In this document: piece after piece, positions 1 through 8,112 of the stretch
Numbering within the stretch: the stretch's first letter is position 1
How the letters are laid out: every line of letters begins with the position of its first letter
NCBI GenBank assembly: GCA_002483605.1
Contig: DLIG01000010.1
Location: 73,496-106,403 of the forward strand
Length of the DNA stretch: 32,908 nucleotides
DNA from: Sulfurovum sp. UBA7648
Lineage (GTDB): Bacteria; Campylobacterota; Campylobacteria; Campylobacterales; Sulfurovaceae
Reading direction: 5' to 3'
Made by a program: the position numbers and the translations under genes
Notes under the pieces: model-generated
The model's database searches: none
Told to the model about the DNA's origin: nothing
Seen by the model: the letters and a program-made list of their open reading frames with translations, nothing else

Positions 1-16
1 ATTCGCATATTTTTCC

Positions 17-982
17 TTAGCTTTTTATGCCGGCATTGACTAAGTCGTGTATATGCAGCACACCAATAATATGTTCATTATTGTCCGTAATAGGCAAAAG
101 CTGAATGCGCATAGATTCTATCAATGCTAATGCCTCACTTGCCAAAAGCTCTATGTCTTTATGGCTTTTTGGATTCAATGAAGCATAATTTATAGCCGGC
201 AAAGTCAAATCAAAATCATCTTTTGCCAATGCCCTTCTTAGGTCCCCGTCGCTCAGCAGCGCTATCAATCTTTCATCTTTATCAACTATTAGCACAGTTC
301 CAAGCTTGCCTTCGTTCATGACCACAATGGCATCTTTTAGTGCTGTATCGTCTTTTACGATAGGCAAGTCGTTTGTGCGCATGATGTCTTTGACTTTAAT
401 AAACAATCTTTTGCCCAGGCTTCCTCCCGGGTGAAAAGATGCAAAATCTTCTTGCTTGAAACCCCTGCGATGCATTAGTACAACCGCTAATGCATCTCCC
501 ATTGCCATTGTAAGCGTAGTCGACGTGGTTGGAGCAACGCCCAAAGGACAAGCTTCTTTATGAATATTGATAGGCACCACTAGATCCGCATATCTGCCCA
601 GTGTAGATTCTTTTGAGGCTGTCATACCGATAAGAGGAATATTTAAGCGTTTGATATGAGGCAATATCTTGGCAAGCTCCTCGCTTTCGCCGCTATAGCT
701 AATAGCCAGTACGGTATCGCCGGAGCCTATCATTCCAAGGTCCCCATGCAGTGCTTCAGTAGGGTGCAAAAAAAACGAAGGTGTGCCGGTACTTGCAAAC
801 GTAGCAGCCATTTTGGCCCCTACCAGTCCGGATTTTCCAACTCCTGCTATGACCAGCTTTCCTTTTGTTGACAAGATAAGCTCAACTGTTTGCACAAAAG
901 CATCATCAAGCATTTGTGACGCTTTTTCTAAAGCATACGCTTCTGTGAGAAGTGTATCTTTGGCAATTTCTAGCAAGTTCAT
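17..982 (-). CDS. kdsD: Arabinose-5-phosphate isomerase, KpsF/KdsD/GutQ family
   Basis: This 321-residue protein should interconvert ribulose-5-phosphate and arabinose-5-phosphate in the cytoplasm, the first step towards the Kdo sugar of lipopolysaccharide. An N-terminal SIS sugar-isomerase domain (about residues 35-170) shows GVGKSG and SYSGESEE. The ASFHPGGSLGKRL segment near residue 185 carries the family's conserved His, and two CBS domains follow (about 200-321). Length and order match KdsD/KpsF. The start is the ATG at 980-982, preceded on the minus strand by AAAGGA. It lies 9 bp after the RNase J gene and is probably co-transcribed with ksgA and RNase J, an order I recall from Helicobacter pylori. 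Whether it serves lipopolysaccharide or capsule synthesis cannot be decided from sequence. Confidence 0.93.
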   Translation of the reverse strand: MNLLEIAKDTLLTEAYALEKASQMLDDAFVQTVELILSTKGKLVIAGVGKSGLVGAKMAATFASTGTPSFFLHPTEALHGDLGMIGSGDTVLAISYSGESEELAKILPHIKRLNIPLIGMTASKESTLGRYADLVVPINIHKEACPLGVAPTTSTTLTMAMGDALAVVLMHRRGFKQEDFASFHPGGSLGKRLFIKVKDIMRTNDLPIVKDDTALKDAIVVMNEGKLGTVLIVDKDERLIALLSDGDLRRALAKDDFDLTLPAINYASLNPKSHKDIELLASEALALIESMRIQLLPITDNNEHIIGVLHIHDLVNAGIKS

Positions 983-991
983 AGCAATCCT

Positions 992-3016
992 TTAGATTAT
1001 AAAAATAGTAGGTATGATGAGCGGATAGCGTTTTTTGATTTTAATAACATGTTTGCGCACAGCATTCCGTATCTCATTTTCTATTGCTTTGTGATCTCTT
1101 AGTACTTCGGGTTTTAAAGATGCAAGCATGGTTTCTAATAAAACTTCTATATCATTGGTAAACTTCTTCATCTCTCTGCTAGAGACTAGGCCGTGGCTTG
1201 TTATGATAGGCTTACCTACAATTTTTTGTCCCTCTTGTGAAACTTGAGCTACTATGTTTATGATACCGTCTTCTGCTAGTTTTTGTCTGTCAAGCACTAT
1301 ATCATTTTCAATAGCTATATTATTTTGGTTATCTATGTATGTTTTGCCGGTTTTTACGGTTTTAACCTTTTTGATATATTTAGGAGTAATTTCCACTTGA
1401 TCGCCATCGCTCATAAGAAGGATGTTTCTCTCATCAACACCACATGCAACGGCTGTTTTGGCATGTTGTGCTATATGGTTATACTCGCCGTGCACAGGCA
1501 AGAAAAATTTTGGCTGTATAAGTCTGAGCATAAGCTTTTGTTCTTCTTGCGCGGCATGTCCTGATACATGCATATCTGCTAGGTCCGTGTAGTGTACCGT
1601 GGTGCCGCCTTTGACTATATGGTTCATGAGTTTGGATACAGAGCCTTCATTTCCCGGTATTGCTCTAGCTGAAATGAGAACTACATCGCTTGGTTTTAGT
1701 TTAATATGGCGGTGTTCATCTGTTGCCATTCTAAACAATGCTGCCATGGTTTCGCCCTGAGAGCCTGTGGTGACGATAAGTACTTCATTGTCCGGATATT
1801 TTGCCGCTTCGTGTACTTCTATGAAGTGCTTGTCTGCAATATCGACATACCCTAGCGCCCTAGTGGTCTCAACATTTCTCTCCATTGATCTGCCTATGAC
1901 GCATATTTTTCTGCCATACTTGGTGGCCTTATCCATTGCTTGGTATATACGGTGAAGGTTTGAAGAGAACGTTGACATTATTACTCTTCCTTTGGTGGTC
2001 ATAAATATATGATCAAATGTCTTGCCTACGCTCGCTTCGCTTTTTGTAAAACCGGGATTGTGTGAATTTGTACTATCAGAAAACAGGCATAATACGCCTT
2101 TGGATCCATAATATGCCAAACGGTGCAAATCCGGGCCGTATCCATCTATTGGAGTGTAGTCCATTTTGAAATCCGCAGTATGGATAAGCGTACCTGCAGG
2201 TGTTTGTATCGCAAGAGAGCTAGAGTCGACAATCGAGTGGGTCATATGCATCCACTCTACAATAAAATCTCCAATTGGATATGGCTGTCTTTTTGTAACA
2301 AAATTAAAATATTTGCTATCATCTCTAAGCCCATGCTCGTCAAATTTGTTCTTTATCATTGCCAAAGCCAGCGGTGTTCCGTATATTGGGAATTTAAGTT
2401 CTTTAAAAAGATAAGGCATAGCTCCAATATGGTCTTCATGAGCATGGCTGATGATGATCGCTTTGATTTTGTTTTTTATGGCATGCAGATATGAAAAGTC
2501 AGGCACAAGGATATCAACCCCGTGCATTGTCTCATCAGGAAAGCTCATGCCTACATCAAAAATAATGGCACTTTCTTCTGTTTCAATGACTGCCATATTT
2601 CCGCCGATCTCTCCAAGTCCGCCAAGAGGCGTGAATCTAACTTTTGCATTATTATTTACATCGATCATTTTCCATGGATTCATTCTGAGATCCTGAGCAG
2701 CTTTATTGGCTTGAAGTGATCTGTTCATCTCTTCACTGACAGCTACAGGATTTTTACGTTTGTCGCCCTTGCTGCCATGTGAATGGTTTGGGTTTTTGTT
2801 GGCTTGAGGCTGGTTTTCGTTAGCATGCGGTCTATTGCCGCTTTTTTGTCTGAAGTTTGGTTTTTTTGGTTTATTTGGACGCGATTGCTCTTTGTTCTCG
2901 CCTTCTTGTTGTATATTGCTTGTTTGAGGCTTATTGCTTCTATGCGGATTTGGATGCCTGCGATGTGGATTTTGGTTCCGCTGCCCTGTTGTTGTATTGT
3001 CTTTATTGTTTTCCAT
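992..3016 (-). CDS. rnj: Ribonuclease J with a long basic N-terminal extension
   Basis: RNase J is a cytoplasmic metallo-beta-lactamase/beta-CASP nuclease for mRNA turnover and rRNA maturation, with 5'-exonuclease and endonuclease activity. The 674 residues begin with about 120 residues of low-complexity sequence rich in Asn, Gln, His, Lys and Pro. The catalytic core starts near residue 127 (FTPLGGLGEIGGNM), with the zinc motif HAHEDH at 191-196, followed by the beta-CASP and C-terminal domains. The basic extension is typical of Helicobacter RNase J and is probably disordered and used for RNA or partner binding (inference). Its start overlaps the end of ksgA by 14 bp, so translation may be coupled. 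kdsD follows 9 bp downstream. Confidence 0.94.
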   Translation of the reverse strand: MENNKDNTTTGQRNQNPHRRHPNPHRSNKPQTSNIQQEGENKEQSRPNKPKKPNFRQKSGNRPHANENQPQANKNPNHSHGSKGDKRKNPVAVSEEMNRSLQANKAAQDLRMNPWKMIDVNNNAKVRFTPLGGLGEIGGNMAVIETEESAIIFDVGMSFPDETMHGVDILVPDFSYLHAIKNKIKAIIISHAHEDHIGAMPYLFKELKFPIYGTPLALAMIKNKFDEHGLRDDSKYFNFVTKRQPYPIGDFIVEWMHMTHSIVDSSSLAIQTPAGTLIHTADFKMDYTPIDGYGPDLHRLAYYGSKGVLCLFSDSTNSHNPGFTKSEASVGKTFDHIFMTTKGRVIMSTFSSNLHRIYQAMDKATKYGRKICVIGRSMERNVETTRALGYVDIADKHFIEVHEAAKYPDNEVLIVTTGSQGETMAALFRMATDEHRHIKLKPSDVVLISARAIPGNEGSVSKLMNHIVKGGTTVHYTDLADMHVSGHAAQEEQKLMLRLIQPKFFLPVHGEYNHIAQHAKTAVACGVDERNILLMSDGDQVEITPKYIKKVKTVKTGKTYIDNQNNIAIENDIVLDRQKLAEDGIINIVAQVSQEGQKIVGKPIITSHGLVSSREMKKFTNDIEVLLETMLASLKPEVLRDHKAIENEIRNAVRKHVIKIKKRYPLIIPTIFII

Positions 3017-3812
3017 TAAAAGTTTCCTTTATAAAATTATATATATCTTCGTATTGTGTCAAGGTTGCTTCGTGAGGCCTTATGTTTGTATCCATCTTAA
3101 GTGCATTGAATTTTTCTTCAAGCATATGTTTGTCTACAATATTTGAGAGATTACCTATGAGTTTTTTGCGGGGTTGCGCAAATGCACTTCGCAAAAACTC
3201 TTCAAATCTTTCATCTTCAAGCGATCTCTCTTTGGTTATTTTTAAAACCGCAGATGTCACTTTTGGCGGCGGCACAAATGCGCTTGGAGGCACATCAAAG
3301 CACACGCCGGCTTCTCCCACGCTGCTTGCCAATACAGATAAAGAAGAGAACTCTTTTTGTTTCGGCTTAGCTGCGAATTTATCTGCAACCTCTTTTTGCA
3401 CCATTACCAATATTGATCGGCAATTTTTATCTTTTAGTGCTTTTAGGATGATATGAGTGGCGATATAATATGGCAGATTTGCCACCAAATGGTATGGCTC
3501 ATCTACCAAACTCCCATTTTCCCAACCGAGCAGAACATCACCGCATCTAATCTCCAAAGATCCATCATCAATAGATTTTTTAAATACGCTGTTTAGATGT
3601 TCGCACAATCGTTTATCGACCTCAAATGCTATGACGCATTTCTCTTCTTGTAGAAGTTCTCTGGTCAAATCACCTAATCCAGGCCCAATTTCGACGATTT
3701 TATGCTCGTCATTGGGCATCGATTGGATGATTTTGCGTAGATACAGCTCATCTTTTAGAAAATTTTGACCAAATTTTTTATCTGCAAATTTGGATAAATC
3801 TGATTTAATCAT
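3003..3812 (-). CDS. ksgA: 16S rRNA dimethyladenosine transferase KsgA
   Basis: KsgA dimethylates two adjacent adenines near the 3' end of 16S rRNA using S-adenosylmethionine and acts as a late checkpoint in small-subunit assembly. The 269 residues show FGQNFL at 14-19, the SAM-binding VEIGPGLGDLT at about 40-50 and the catalytic NLPYYIA motif. Length is normal for the family. The ATG is preceded by AAGG on the minus strand. The 3' end overlaps the RNase J gene by 14 bp, and hisF diverges on the other side across about 90 bp that must hold both promoters. Confidence 0.95.
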   Translation of the reverse strand: MIKSDLSKFADKKFGQNFLKDELYLRKIIQSMPNDEHKIVEIGPGLGDLTRELLQEEKCVIAFEVDKRLCEHLNSVFKKSIDDGSLEIRCGDVLLGWENGSLVDEPYHLVANLPYYIATHIILKALKDKNCRSILVMVQKEVADKFAAKPKQKEFSSLSVLASSVGEAGVCFDVPPSAFVPPPKVTSAVLKITKERSLEDERFEEFLRSAFAQPRKKLIGNLSNIVDKHMLEEKFNALKMDTNIRPHEATLTQYEDIYNFIKETFNGKQ

Positions 3813-3875
3813 ACAGTAATTTACCTTATTTTGTTTTTAATCATCCATCAAATAACACTTTTTGGAATATTTTTG

Positions 3876-3881
3876 TATAAT
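3876..3881 (+). promoter_or_regulatory. Probable -10 box (TATAAT) for hisF
   Basis: A perfect TATAAT lies in the ksgA-hisF divergent gap. It would start transcription near 3888, just upstream of the AGGA and ATG chosen for hisF. No convincing -35 box is visible, which is common in this group. A transcript starting here would exclude translation from an upstream in-frame ATG at 3862. Confidence 0.5.
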
Positions 3882-3903
3882 AATATCATATTTAGGACGG
3901 TTA

Positions 3904-4677
3904 ATGTTAATGGATTATTTTGCAAAGAGAATTATACCTTGTTTGGATGTCGATAACGGCAGAGTCGTTAAAGGCATTAATTTTGTTGGGCTTCGTGACG
4001 CAGGTGATCCTGTTGAAGTTGCAGCTCGTTATAATGAAGAAGGCGCCGATGAGATAACATTTCTAGATATCGGAGCAAGCCATGAAGGCCGCGGGACAAT
4101 AGTCGATATGGTAAAACAAGTTGCAAAAGAAGTTTTTATACCTTTGACCGTAGGCGGCGGCATACGGGAACTGGGTGATATTTATGCGTTATTAAATGTT
4201 GGCTGCGATAAGGTCAGTATCAATTCAGCAGCGATTAAAAGACCGGTTTTTATAGAAGAGGGAGCCAAGAGATTCGGCTCACAATGCATAGTAGTTGCTA
4301 TAGATGCAAAAAGAGTAGGAAAAGGCAAATGGCATATTTTTACCCATGGCGGCAGAAATGATACAGGAATTGATGCTCTCTCTTGGGCAAAAGAGGCATA
4401 TGATAGAGGAGCTGGAGAATTATTGGTTACATCAATGGATGCAGATGGCACAAAAGCAGGGTTTGATAATGAACTCAATGCTGCTATCAGCCAAGCAGTC
4501 GGCATCCCTCTTATAGCAAGCGGAGGAGCAGGGACTATGGAGCATATCAGAGACGCATTTACTGTTGGACATGCAGACGCAGCATTGGCAGCTTCAATAT
4601 TTCACTTCAAAGAGATAGAGATTAATGCCCTCAAAGAGTACCTAAGAAAAGAGAATATACCAGTTAGGAGTACATAA
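3904..4677 (+). CDS. hisF: Imidazole glycerol phosphate synthase cyclase subunit HisF
   Basis: HisF is the (beta/alpha)8 subunit that, with glutaminase HisH, converts PRFAR to imidazole glycerol phosphate and AICAR in histidine synthesis. The protein opens with the conserved FAKRIIPCLDV, whose Asp is a catalytic residue, and has the second Asp in the VVAIDAKR strand. Phosphate-binding loops appear as TVGGGI and ASGGAG. The frame opens at 3862, but I place the start at ATG 3904 (257 residues): AGGA lies 6 nt upstream, a TATAAT at 3876-3881 would start the mRNA after 3862, and homologues begin just before FAKRI. ATG 3910 is an alternative. The stop overlaps the next ATG by 1 nt. Confidence 0.93.
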   Translation: MLMDYFAKRIIPCLDVDNGRVVKGINFVGLRDAGDPVEVAARYNEEGADEITFLDIGASHEGRGTIVDMVKQVAKEVFIPLTVGGGIRELGDIYALLNVGCDKVSINSAAIKRPVFIEEGAKRFGSQCIVVAIDAKRVGKGKWHIFTHGGRNDTGIDALSWAKEAYDRGAGELLVTSMDADGTKAGFDNELNAAISQAVGIPLIASGGAGTMEHIRDAFTVGHADAALAASIFHFKEIEINALKEYLRKENIPVRST

Positions 4678-5348
4678 TGCAAAAGCTGTTTTTTGTACTT
4701 ATCTTTATTATAACTTTTGCTGCCGCACAAACTGAAATAACTTTTTCTAAAACTTTTGTTAAAAAAATTAAGCCTGATACTTTGTCGACATCAATCAATA
4801 TAAGATCGCAAAAATTATCTCAAGAAGAAACCATAGAACGCTTGACTAAAATTTCTGATTTTACGGATGCTTCAAAACATCTTGATATTAAAGGCGGAAT
4901 ATATTCTATAAATCCACATATGGTATATGATAATGGCAAGAGTTATCAAGACGGATATGATGGATCTATCTCTTACTCGGTTTCATCCAAAGATCCAAAA
5001 GAGTTAAATAAATTTATAAGAGATATTCAAAGACTGGGAGACAAAGAAAAGCTGATGGTATCCATAGCATCTGTTTCATGGCAAATGAGCGAAGAGCAGC
5101 AAGCCAAACAAGGCGACAGTGACAGCTTAAGGCTTGATGCGATATTGTGGGCTAGAGAGTATGCGAAAAGTTTATCATCAAAGATCGGGAAAGGCTGCAA
5201 GGTCTTACGCATAGATTTTCGCAACAGCCAAACGGTTTTTCCTGAAAATAGTAAAATGCTGGCTGTTAGCAGCAATAGTGCGCCTATTCCGGTTCAAGAT
5301 GAGCAGACCATACAAATTACCCCGTCTTTTACTTTGGTGTGCAGATGA
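4677..5348 (+). CDS. SIMPL (DUF541) domain protein, secreted
   Basis: This 223-residue protein has a signal peptide (hydrophobic residues 4-14, probable cleavage after TFAAA) and should be periplasmic. The rest, with a long helical segment containing SLRLDAILWAREYAKSLSSKIGKGC near residues 150-175 and a beta-rich end, fits the SIMPL/DUF541 family. The function of that family is poorly defined; some members affect outer-membrane or stress phenotypes. Its ATG overlaps the hisF stop (TAATG), and its own stop forms ATGA with the next start, so three genes appear translationally coupled. The link with histidine synthesis is probably only positional. Confidence 0.75.
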   Translation: MQKLFFVLIFIITFAAAQTEITFSKTFVKKIKPDTLSTSINIRSQKLSQEETIERLTKISDFTDASKHLDIKGGIYSINPHMVYDNGKSYQDGYDGSISYSVSSKDPKELNKFIRDIQRLGDKEKLMVSIASVSWQMSEEQQAKQGDSDSLRLDAILWAREYAKSLSSKIGKGCKVLRIDFRNSQTVFPENSKMLAVSSNSAPIPVQDEQTIQITPSFTLVCR

Positions 5349-5899
5349 TAGTTTGTGCGGGCAATATAGAATCTTTTGATTTTGCCACTCCAATAGGAGT
5401 AGGGCTGATCGACTCTGCTATAACTTTAAGTGAGATTTGCATTAAAACCCCGCCAAAATTTTTATTATTCGTCGGGACCGCAGGAAGTTATGGAGAAAAA
5501 AAGATTTTTGATATAATTCGCTCAAAAAGTGCCTGCAATATCGAAAATAGTTATTTTACATCAAACGCTTATACCCCGCTAGATAATTTAATTAGTACGA
5601 CTCCGATTGTTTCACGTGAAACAATTGTAAACTCATCAAATTATATTACTACGGATATCTCATTGGCATCGCATTATATCTCAAGAGGGATACATTTGGA
5701 AAATATGGAGTTTTACGCTGTAATGAAAGTTGCTCAGAGATTTAATATTCCGACAGGCGGGCTTTTTATCGTAACAAATTATTGCGATTCCAATGCGCAT
5801 AGAGATTTTAAAGCCAATCATGCCAAGGCTATGCAGATGCTCGAAGAATATTTACAACAAGACAAAGAGAAGATATTTGGCACTTTTTCAAATGGATAA
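5345..5899 (+). CDS. Short nucleoside phosphorylase/nucleosidase-family protein
   Basis: The 184 residues match the PNP/MTAN nucleoside phosphorylase fold: FVGTAGSYG at about 42-50, the purine/ribose motif ENME at 119-122, and TNYCD at 144-148 in the position of the catalytic Asp loop. The protein is clearly shorter than usual members (about 230-240 residues), with a reduced N-terminal half, so the substrate is uncertain. A GTG at 5339 is in frame, but ATG 5345 forms the ATGA overlap with the upstream gene and is preferred. The coding sequence contains an exact parS palindrome at 5608-5623, translated as IVSRETI. The stop lies 3 bp before rlmN. Confidence 0.7.
   Translation: MIVCAGNIESFDFATPIGVGLIDSAITLSEICIKTPPKFLLFVGTAGSYGEKKIFDIIRSKSACNIENSYFTSNAYTPLDNLISTTPIVSRETIVNSSNYITTDISLASHYISRGIHLENMEFYAVMKVAQRFNIPTGGLFIVTNYCDSNAHRDFKANHAKAMQMLEEYLQQDKEKIFGTFSNG
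5608..5623. other. parS: parS site (ParB-binding palindrome), copy 1
   Basis: TGTTTCACGTGAAACA matches the bacterial parS consensus at every base. The palindrome extends to 20 bp (5606-5625). It lies inside the phosphorylase-like gene, as parS sites often lie inside genes. ParB is known to load at such sites and spread to form the partition complex. An identical 16-mer occurs at 7359-7374. Confidence 0.88.
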
Positions 5900-5902
5900 T
5901 TT

Positions 5903-6961
5903 ATGAAACCGACTATATACGACTATACACAAGAAGAATTAAACAACATAATAAAACCGGCATTTAGGGTAAAACAGATTTGGAATTGGCTGTATCATCG
6001 TTATGCCAAAAGTTTTGAAGAGATGAAAAATCTTCCAAAAGAATTAAAAGCGCAATTAGAGAATGATTTTTCGCTGCAGCCGCTCCAAATAGCTGCAGTA
6101 CAGCATAGCAATGACGGTAGCATCAAATACCTTTTCAGGCTGCATGATGGGCATACGATAGAAGCGGTTTTGCTCTTAATGAAGGATGAGGAGTACCACG
6201 AAGACGGAAGTTTAAAACATCATAAGCGATATACCGTGTGTATATCATCACAAGTGGGATGCAAAGTAGGTTGTGCCTTTTGTCTGACAGCCAAAGGAGG
6301 TTTTGTACGCAATTTAACTGCAGGTGAAATAGTTGCACAGTTATTGCTTATAAAGAGAGAAAATGACATAGGCGCCAATCGCCGAGTTAACATAGTATAT
6401 ATGGGGATGGGCGAACCGCTTGATAATTTGGATAATGTGGTAAAAGCAGTGAAGATCTTTGCTGATCCTGAGGGCATGTCAATCTCTCCGAATCGTCAAA
6501 CTATATCCACCTCCGGGCTTAGCAGTAAAATAGAAAAACTTGGCCAAATGGACCTGGGCATAAACTTAGCCATCTCTCTTCACGCAGTTGACGATGAATT
6601 GAGACAAAAACTTATGCCTATCAATAAAGCGTATAACATAGCTTCCATTATGGAAGCAGTAAAACATTTTCCCATTAATCAGCGAAAAAGAGTAATGTTT
6701 GAGTATCTTGTCATCAAAGATGTCAATGACGATATTAGTGCGGCCAAAAAGCTTTTAAAGCTTCTGAGCGGTATCAAGGCAAAGGTTAATTTGATATATT
6801 TCAATTCATACGAAGGCAGTCCGTTTCAGACTCCGTCTCGTAAATCAATGTTAGAATTTCAAGAGTATCTGACCAAAAGGGGACAGCTTTGTACGATTCG
6901 AGAATCCAAAGGCTTGGATATATCAGCGGCTTGCGGACAGCTACGGGAACAAAATATTTAA
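5903..6961 (+). CDS. rlmN: Dual-specificity 23S rRNA/tRNA adenine-C2 methyltransferase RlmN
   Basis: RlmN is a radical-SAM enzyme that methylates C2 of A2503 in 23S rRNA and of A37 in some tRNAs. The 352 residues contain the 4Fe-4S motif CKVGCAFC (C120, C124, C127). The two cysteines used in the methyl-transfer mechanism are C113 (in VCISSQVGC) and C344 (in AACGQL). MGMGEPLDN binds SAM. Length is standard. It follows the phosphorylase-like gene by 3 bp and is the last large gene of the hisF operon, with a small membrane peptide after it. Confidence 0.96.
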   Translation: MKPTIYDYTQEELNNIIKPAFRVKQIWNWLYHRYAKSFEEMKNLPKELKAQLENDFSLQPLQIAAVQHSNDGSIKYLFRLHDGHTIEAVLLLMKDEEYHEDGSLKHHKRYTVCISSQVGCKVGCAFCLTAKGGFVRNLTAGEIVAQLLLIKRENDIGANRRVNIVYMGMGEPLDNLDNVVKAVKIFADPEGMSISPNRQTISTSGLSSKIEKLGQMDLGINLAISLHAVDDELRQKLMPINKAYNIASIMEAVKHFPINQRKRVMFEYLVIKDVNDDISAAKKLLKLLSGIKAKVNLIYFNSYEGSPFQTPSRKSMLEFQEYLTKRGQLCTIRESKGLDISAACGQLREQNI

Positions 6962-6971
6962 AGGAAAGAAA

Positions 6972-7061
6972 ATGACAATTTTAGACATCTCAATGATAGT
7001 TATTATCGCAACCGTCGGTATAATAGGGGTAGGCTGGTTTATTTATGAGTCAAGGAAGTAA
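6972..7061 (+). CDS. 29-residue single-span membrane peptide, perhaps truncated
   Basis: A short gene with an AAGGAAAG ribosome site ten bases after the rlmN stop encodes a peptide with one membrane span (about residues 7-24, MIVIIATVGIIGVGWFI) and a short tail, ESRK. I do not recognise it. After the TAA at 7059-7061 the same frame stays open for 20 sense codons with a strongly basic composition (EWRKGKKELRDSV) up to a TAG at 7122-7124. The gene may therefore have been about 50 codons long before a nonsense change. The tail meets the convergent pseudouridine synthase gene. Confidence 0.5.
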   Translation: MTILDISMIVIIATVGIIGVGWFIYESRK

Positions 7062-7120
7062 TTTAAGATAGAGTGGCGTAAAGGAAAAAAAGAGCTGCGC
7101 GATAGTGTACCAAGAGGTGC

Positions 7121-8050
7121 TTAGGTGTTAAATCTTCTAGCCTTTTTTGGCGTAATCAGACTCTTTAATCCTTGAAAATCTATCTTGCTTTCAATCTTGT
7201 ATTTGACTTCATTGTAGCTAAAATCCAAACTTTGAGCATGCAGCATCAGTCTTGATGCCCCAGTGTATATTGCTCTATCTTTATCGCTTAATACTTTATC
7301 TAAATAGGCATTGCTTGTTTCAAAAGGTACGCCATATATCGGATCTCCCAATATAGGATGTTTCACGTGAAACAAATGAACTCTGATTTGATGCATTCTG
7401 CCAGTGTGCGGAAAACATTGCACCAAAGTGCTATCAAGATACGGATCATATTGAATGGGGACAAAGCTTGTATGGGATAATTTGCCGGATTTTTCCACGG
7501 TAACCTTATGTTTTATGGAGCCGAAATCTTCATTTTTTTGAAGAGGAACATTGACTTCAAAACCATCTGTTATTTTGCCATCTACCCAGGCTAAATAGCT
7601 TTTATATATCATACGATTTTCAAAACCGCTTTTGATCAATACTTCAGCCTCTTTGTGTTTGCTTGCAAGCAAAAGGCCCGATGTTTCTCTGTCTATGCGA
7701 TGAGCAGGATTTGATTCCACGCCTCCGTAACGGCGCATGGCATCGAGCATAGAAAATGGAGTATGCCTAGTGGTGGGATGCACCAATATGCCGGATGGCT
7801 TATCAAAAAGCATAAAATCGTTTGTCGAAAAGACAGGGGGCATATCGACAATTTCCGGCTCAAAAACAGTGACTGAAATGTCGCCGCTAATTATTTGACC
7901 GGGACTTTTAAGCACTTCATTGTTTGCCGTTACCCTTCCTTTATGGATAAGCCTTTGAGATTCTCCTTGTGTTGTTTTGAGCGTTCTCATGATAAACAAA
8001 AATGCCGGAATCGGAGAATCGACAATAAAATGCTTTTGTATAAACGGCAA
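7121..8050 (-). CDS. RluA-family 23S rRNA/tRNA pseudouridine synthase
   Basis: This 309-residue enzyme should isomerise uridine to pseudouridine in structured RNA. It has an N-terminal S4-type RNA-binding region (SQRLIHKGRVTANNEVLKSP) and the RluA catalytic motif HRIDRETSGLLL with its Asp. LFHVKHPILGDPIYG is the conserved C-terminal core. The frame is open to an ATG at 8167, but that would overlap divergent purB. I choose the TTG at 8048-8050, which has AAAGG 7 nt upstream and gives the usual N-terminus (PFIQKHFIVDSPI). The RNA target (RluD, RluC or TruC type) cannot be assigned. An exact parS palindrome lies inside it. Confidence 0.88.
   Translation of the reverse strand: MPFIQKHFIVDSPIPAFLFIMRTLKTTQGESQRLIHKGRVTANNEVLKSPGQIISGDISVTVFEPEIVDMPPVFSTNDFMLFDKPSGILVHPTTRHTPFSMLDAMRRYGGVESNPAHRIDRETSGLLLASKHKEAEVLIKSGFENRMIYKSYLAWVDGKITDGFEVNVPLQKNEDFGSIKHKVTVEKSGKLSHTSFVPIQYDPYLDSTLVQCFPHTGRMHQIRVHLFHVKHPILGDPIYGVPFETSNAYLDKVLSDKDRAIYTGASRLMLHAQSLDFSYNEVKYKIESKIDFQGLKSLITPKKARRFNT
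7359..7374. other. parS: parS site (ParB-binding palindrome), copy 2
   Basis: This is a second exact TGTTTCACGTGAAACA, inside the minus-strand pseudouridine synthase gene where it encodes part of the conserved LFHVKH segment. It is identical to the copy at 5608-5623 and 1751 bp from it. The flanking bases are unrelated, so it is not a local duplication. Confidence 0.88.
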
Positions 8051-8112
8051 ATTTGAACCTTTAATGACTAATTTGATAGAATAATACACTAATTTTCCAT
8101 AAGGGACATAAG

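Noticed and set aside
3862..3903. Longer hisF from ATG 3862
   Set aside because: A likely -10 box lies after that ATG, there is no ribosome site for it, and the extra residues are not in HisF proteins.
8051..8112. Purine riboswitch before purB
   Set aside because: The gap to the divergent gene is only 62 bp and no aptamer-like fold was seen.
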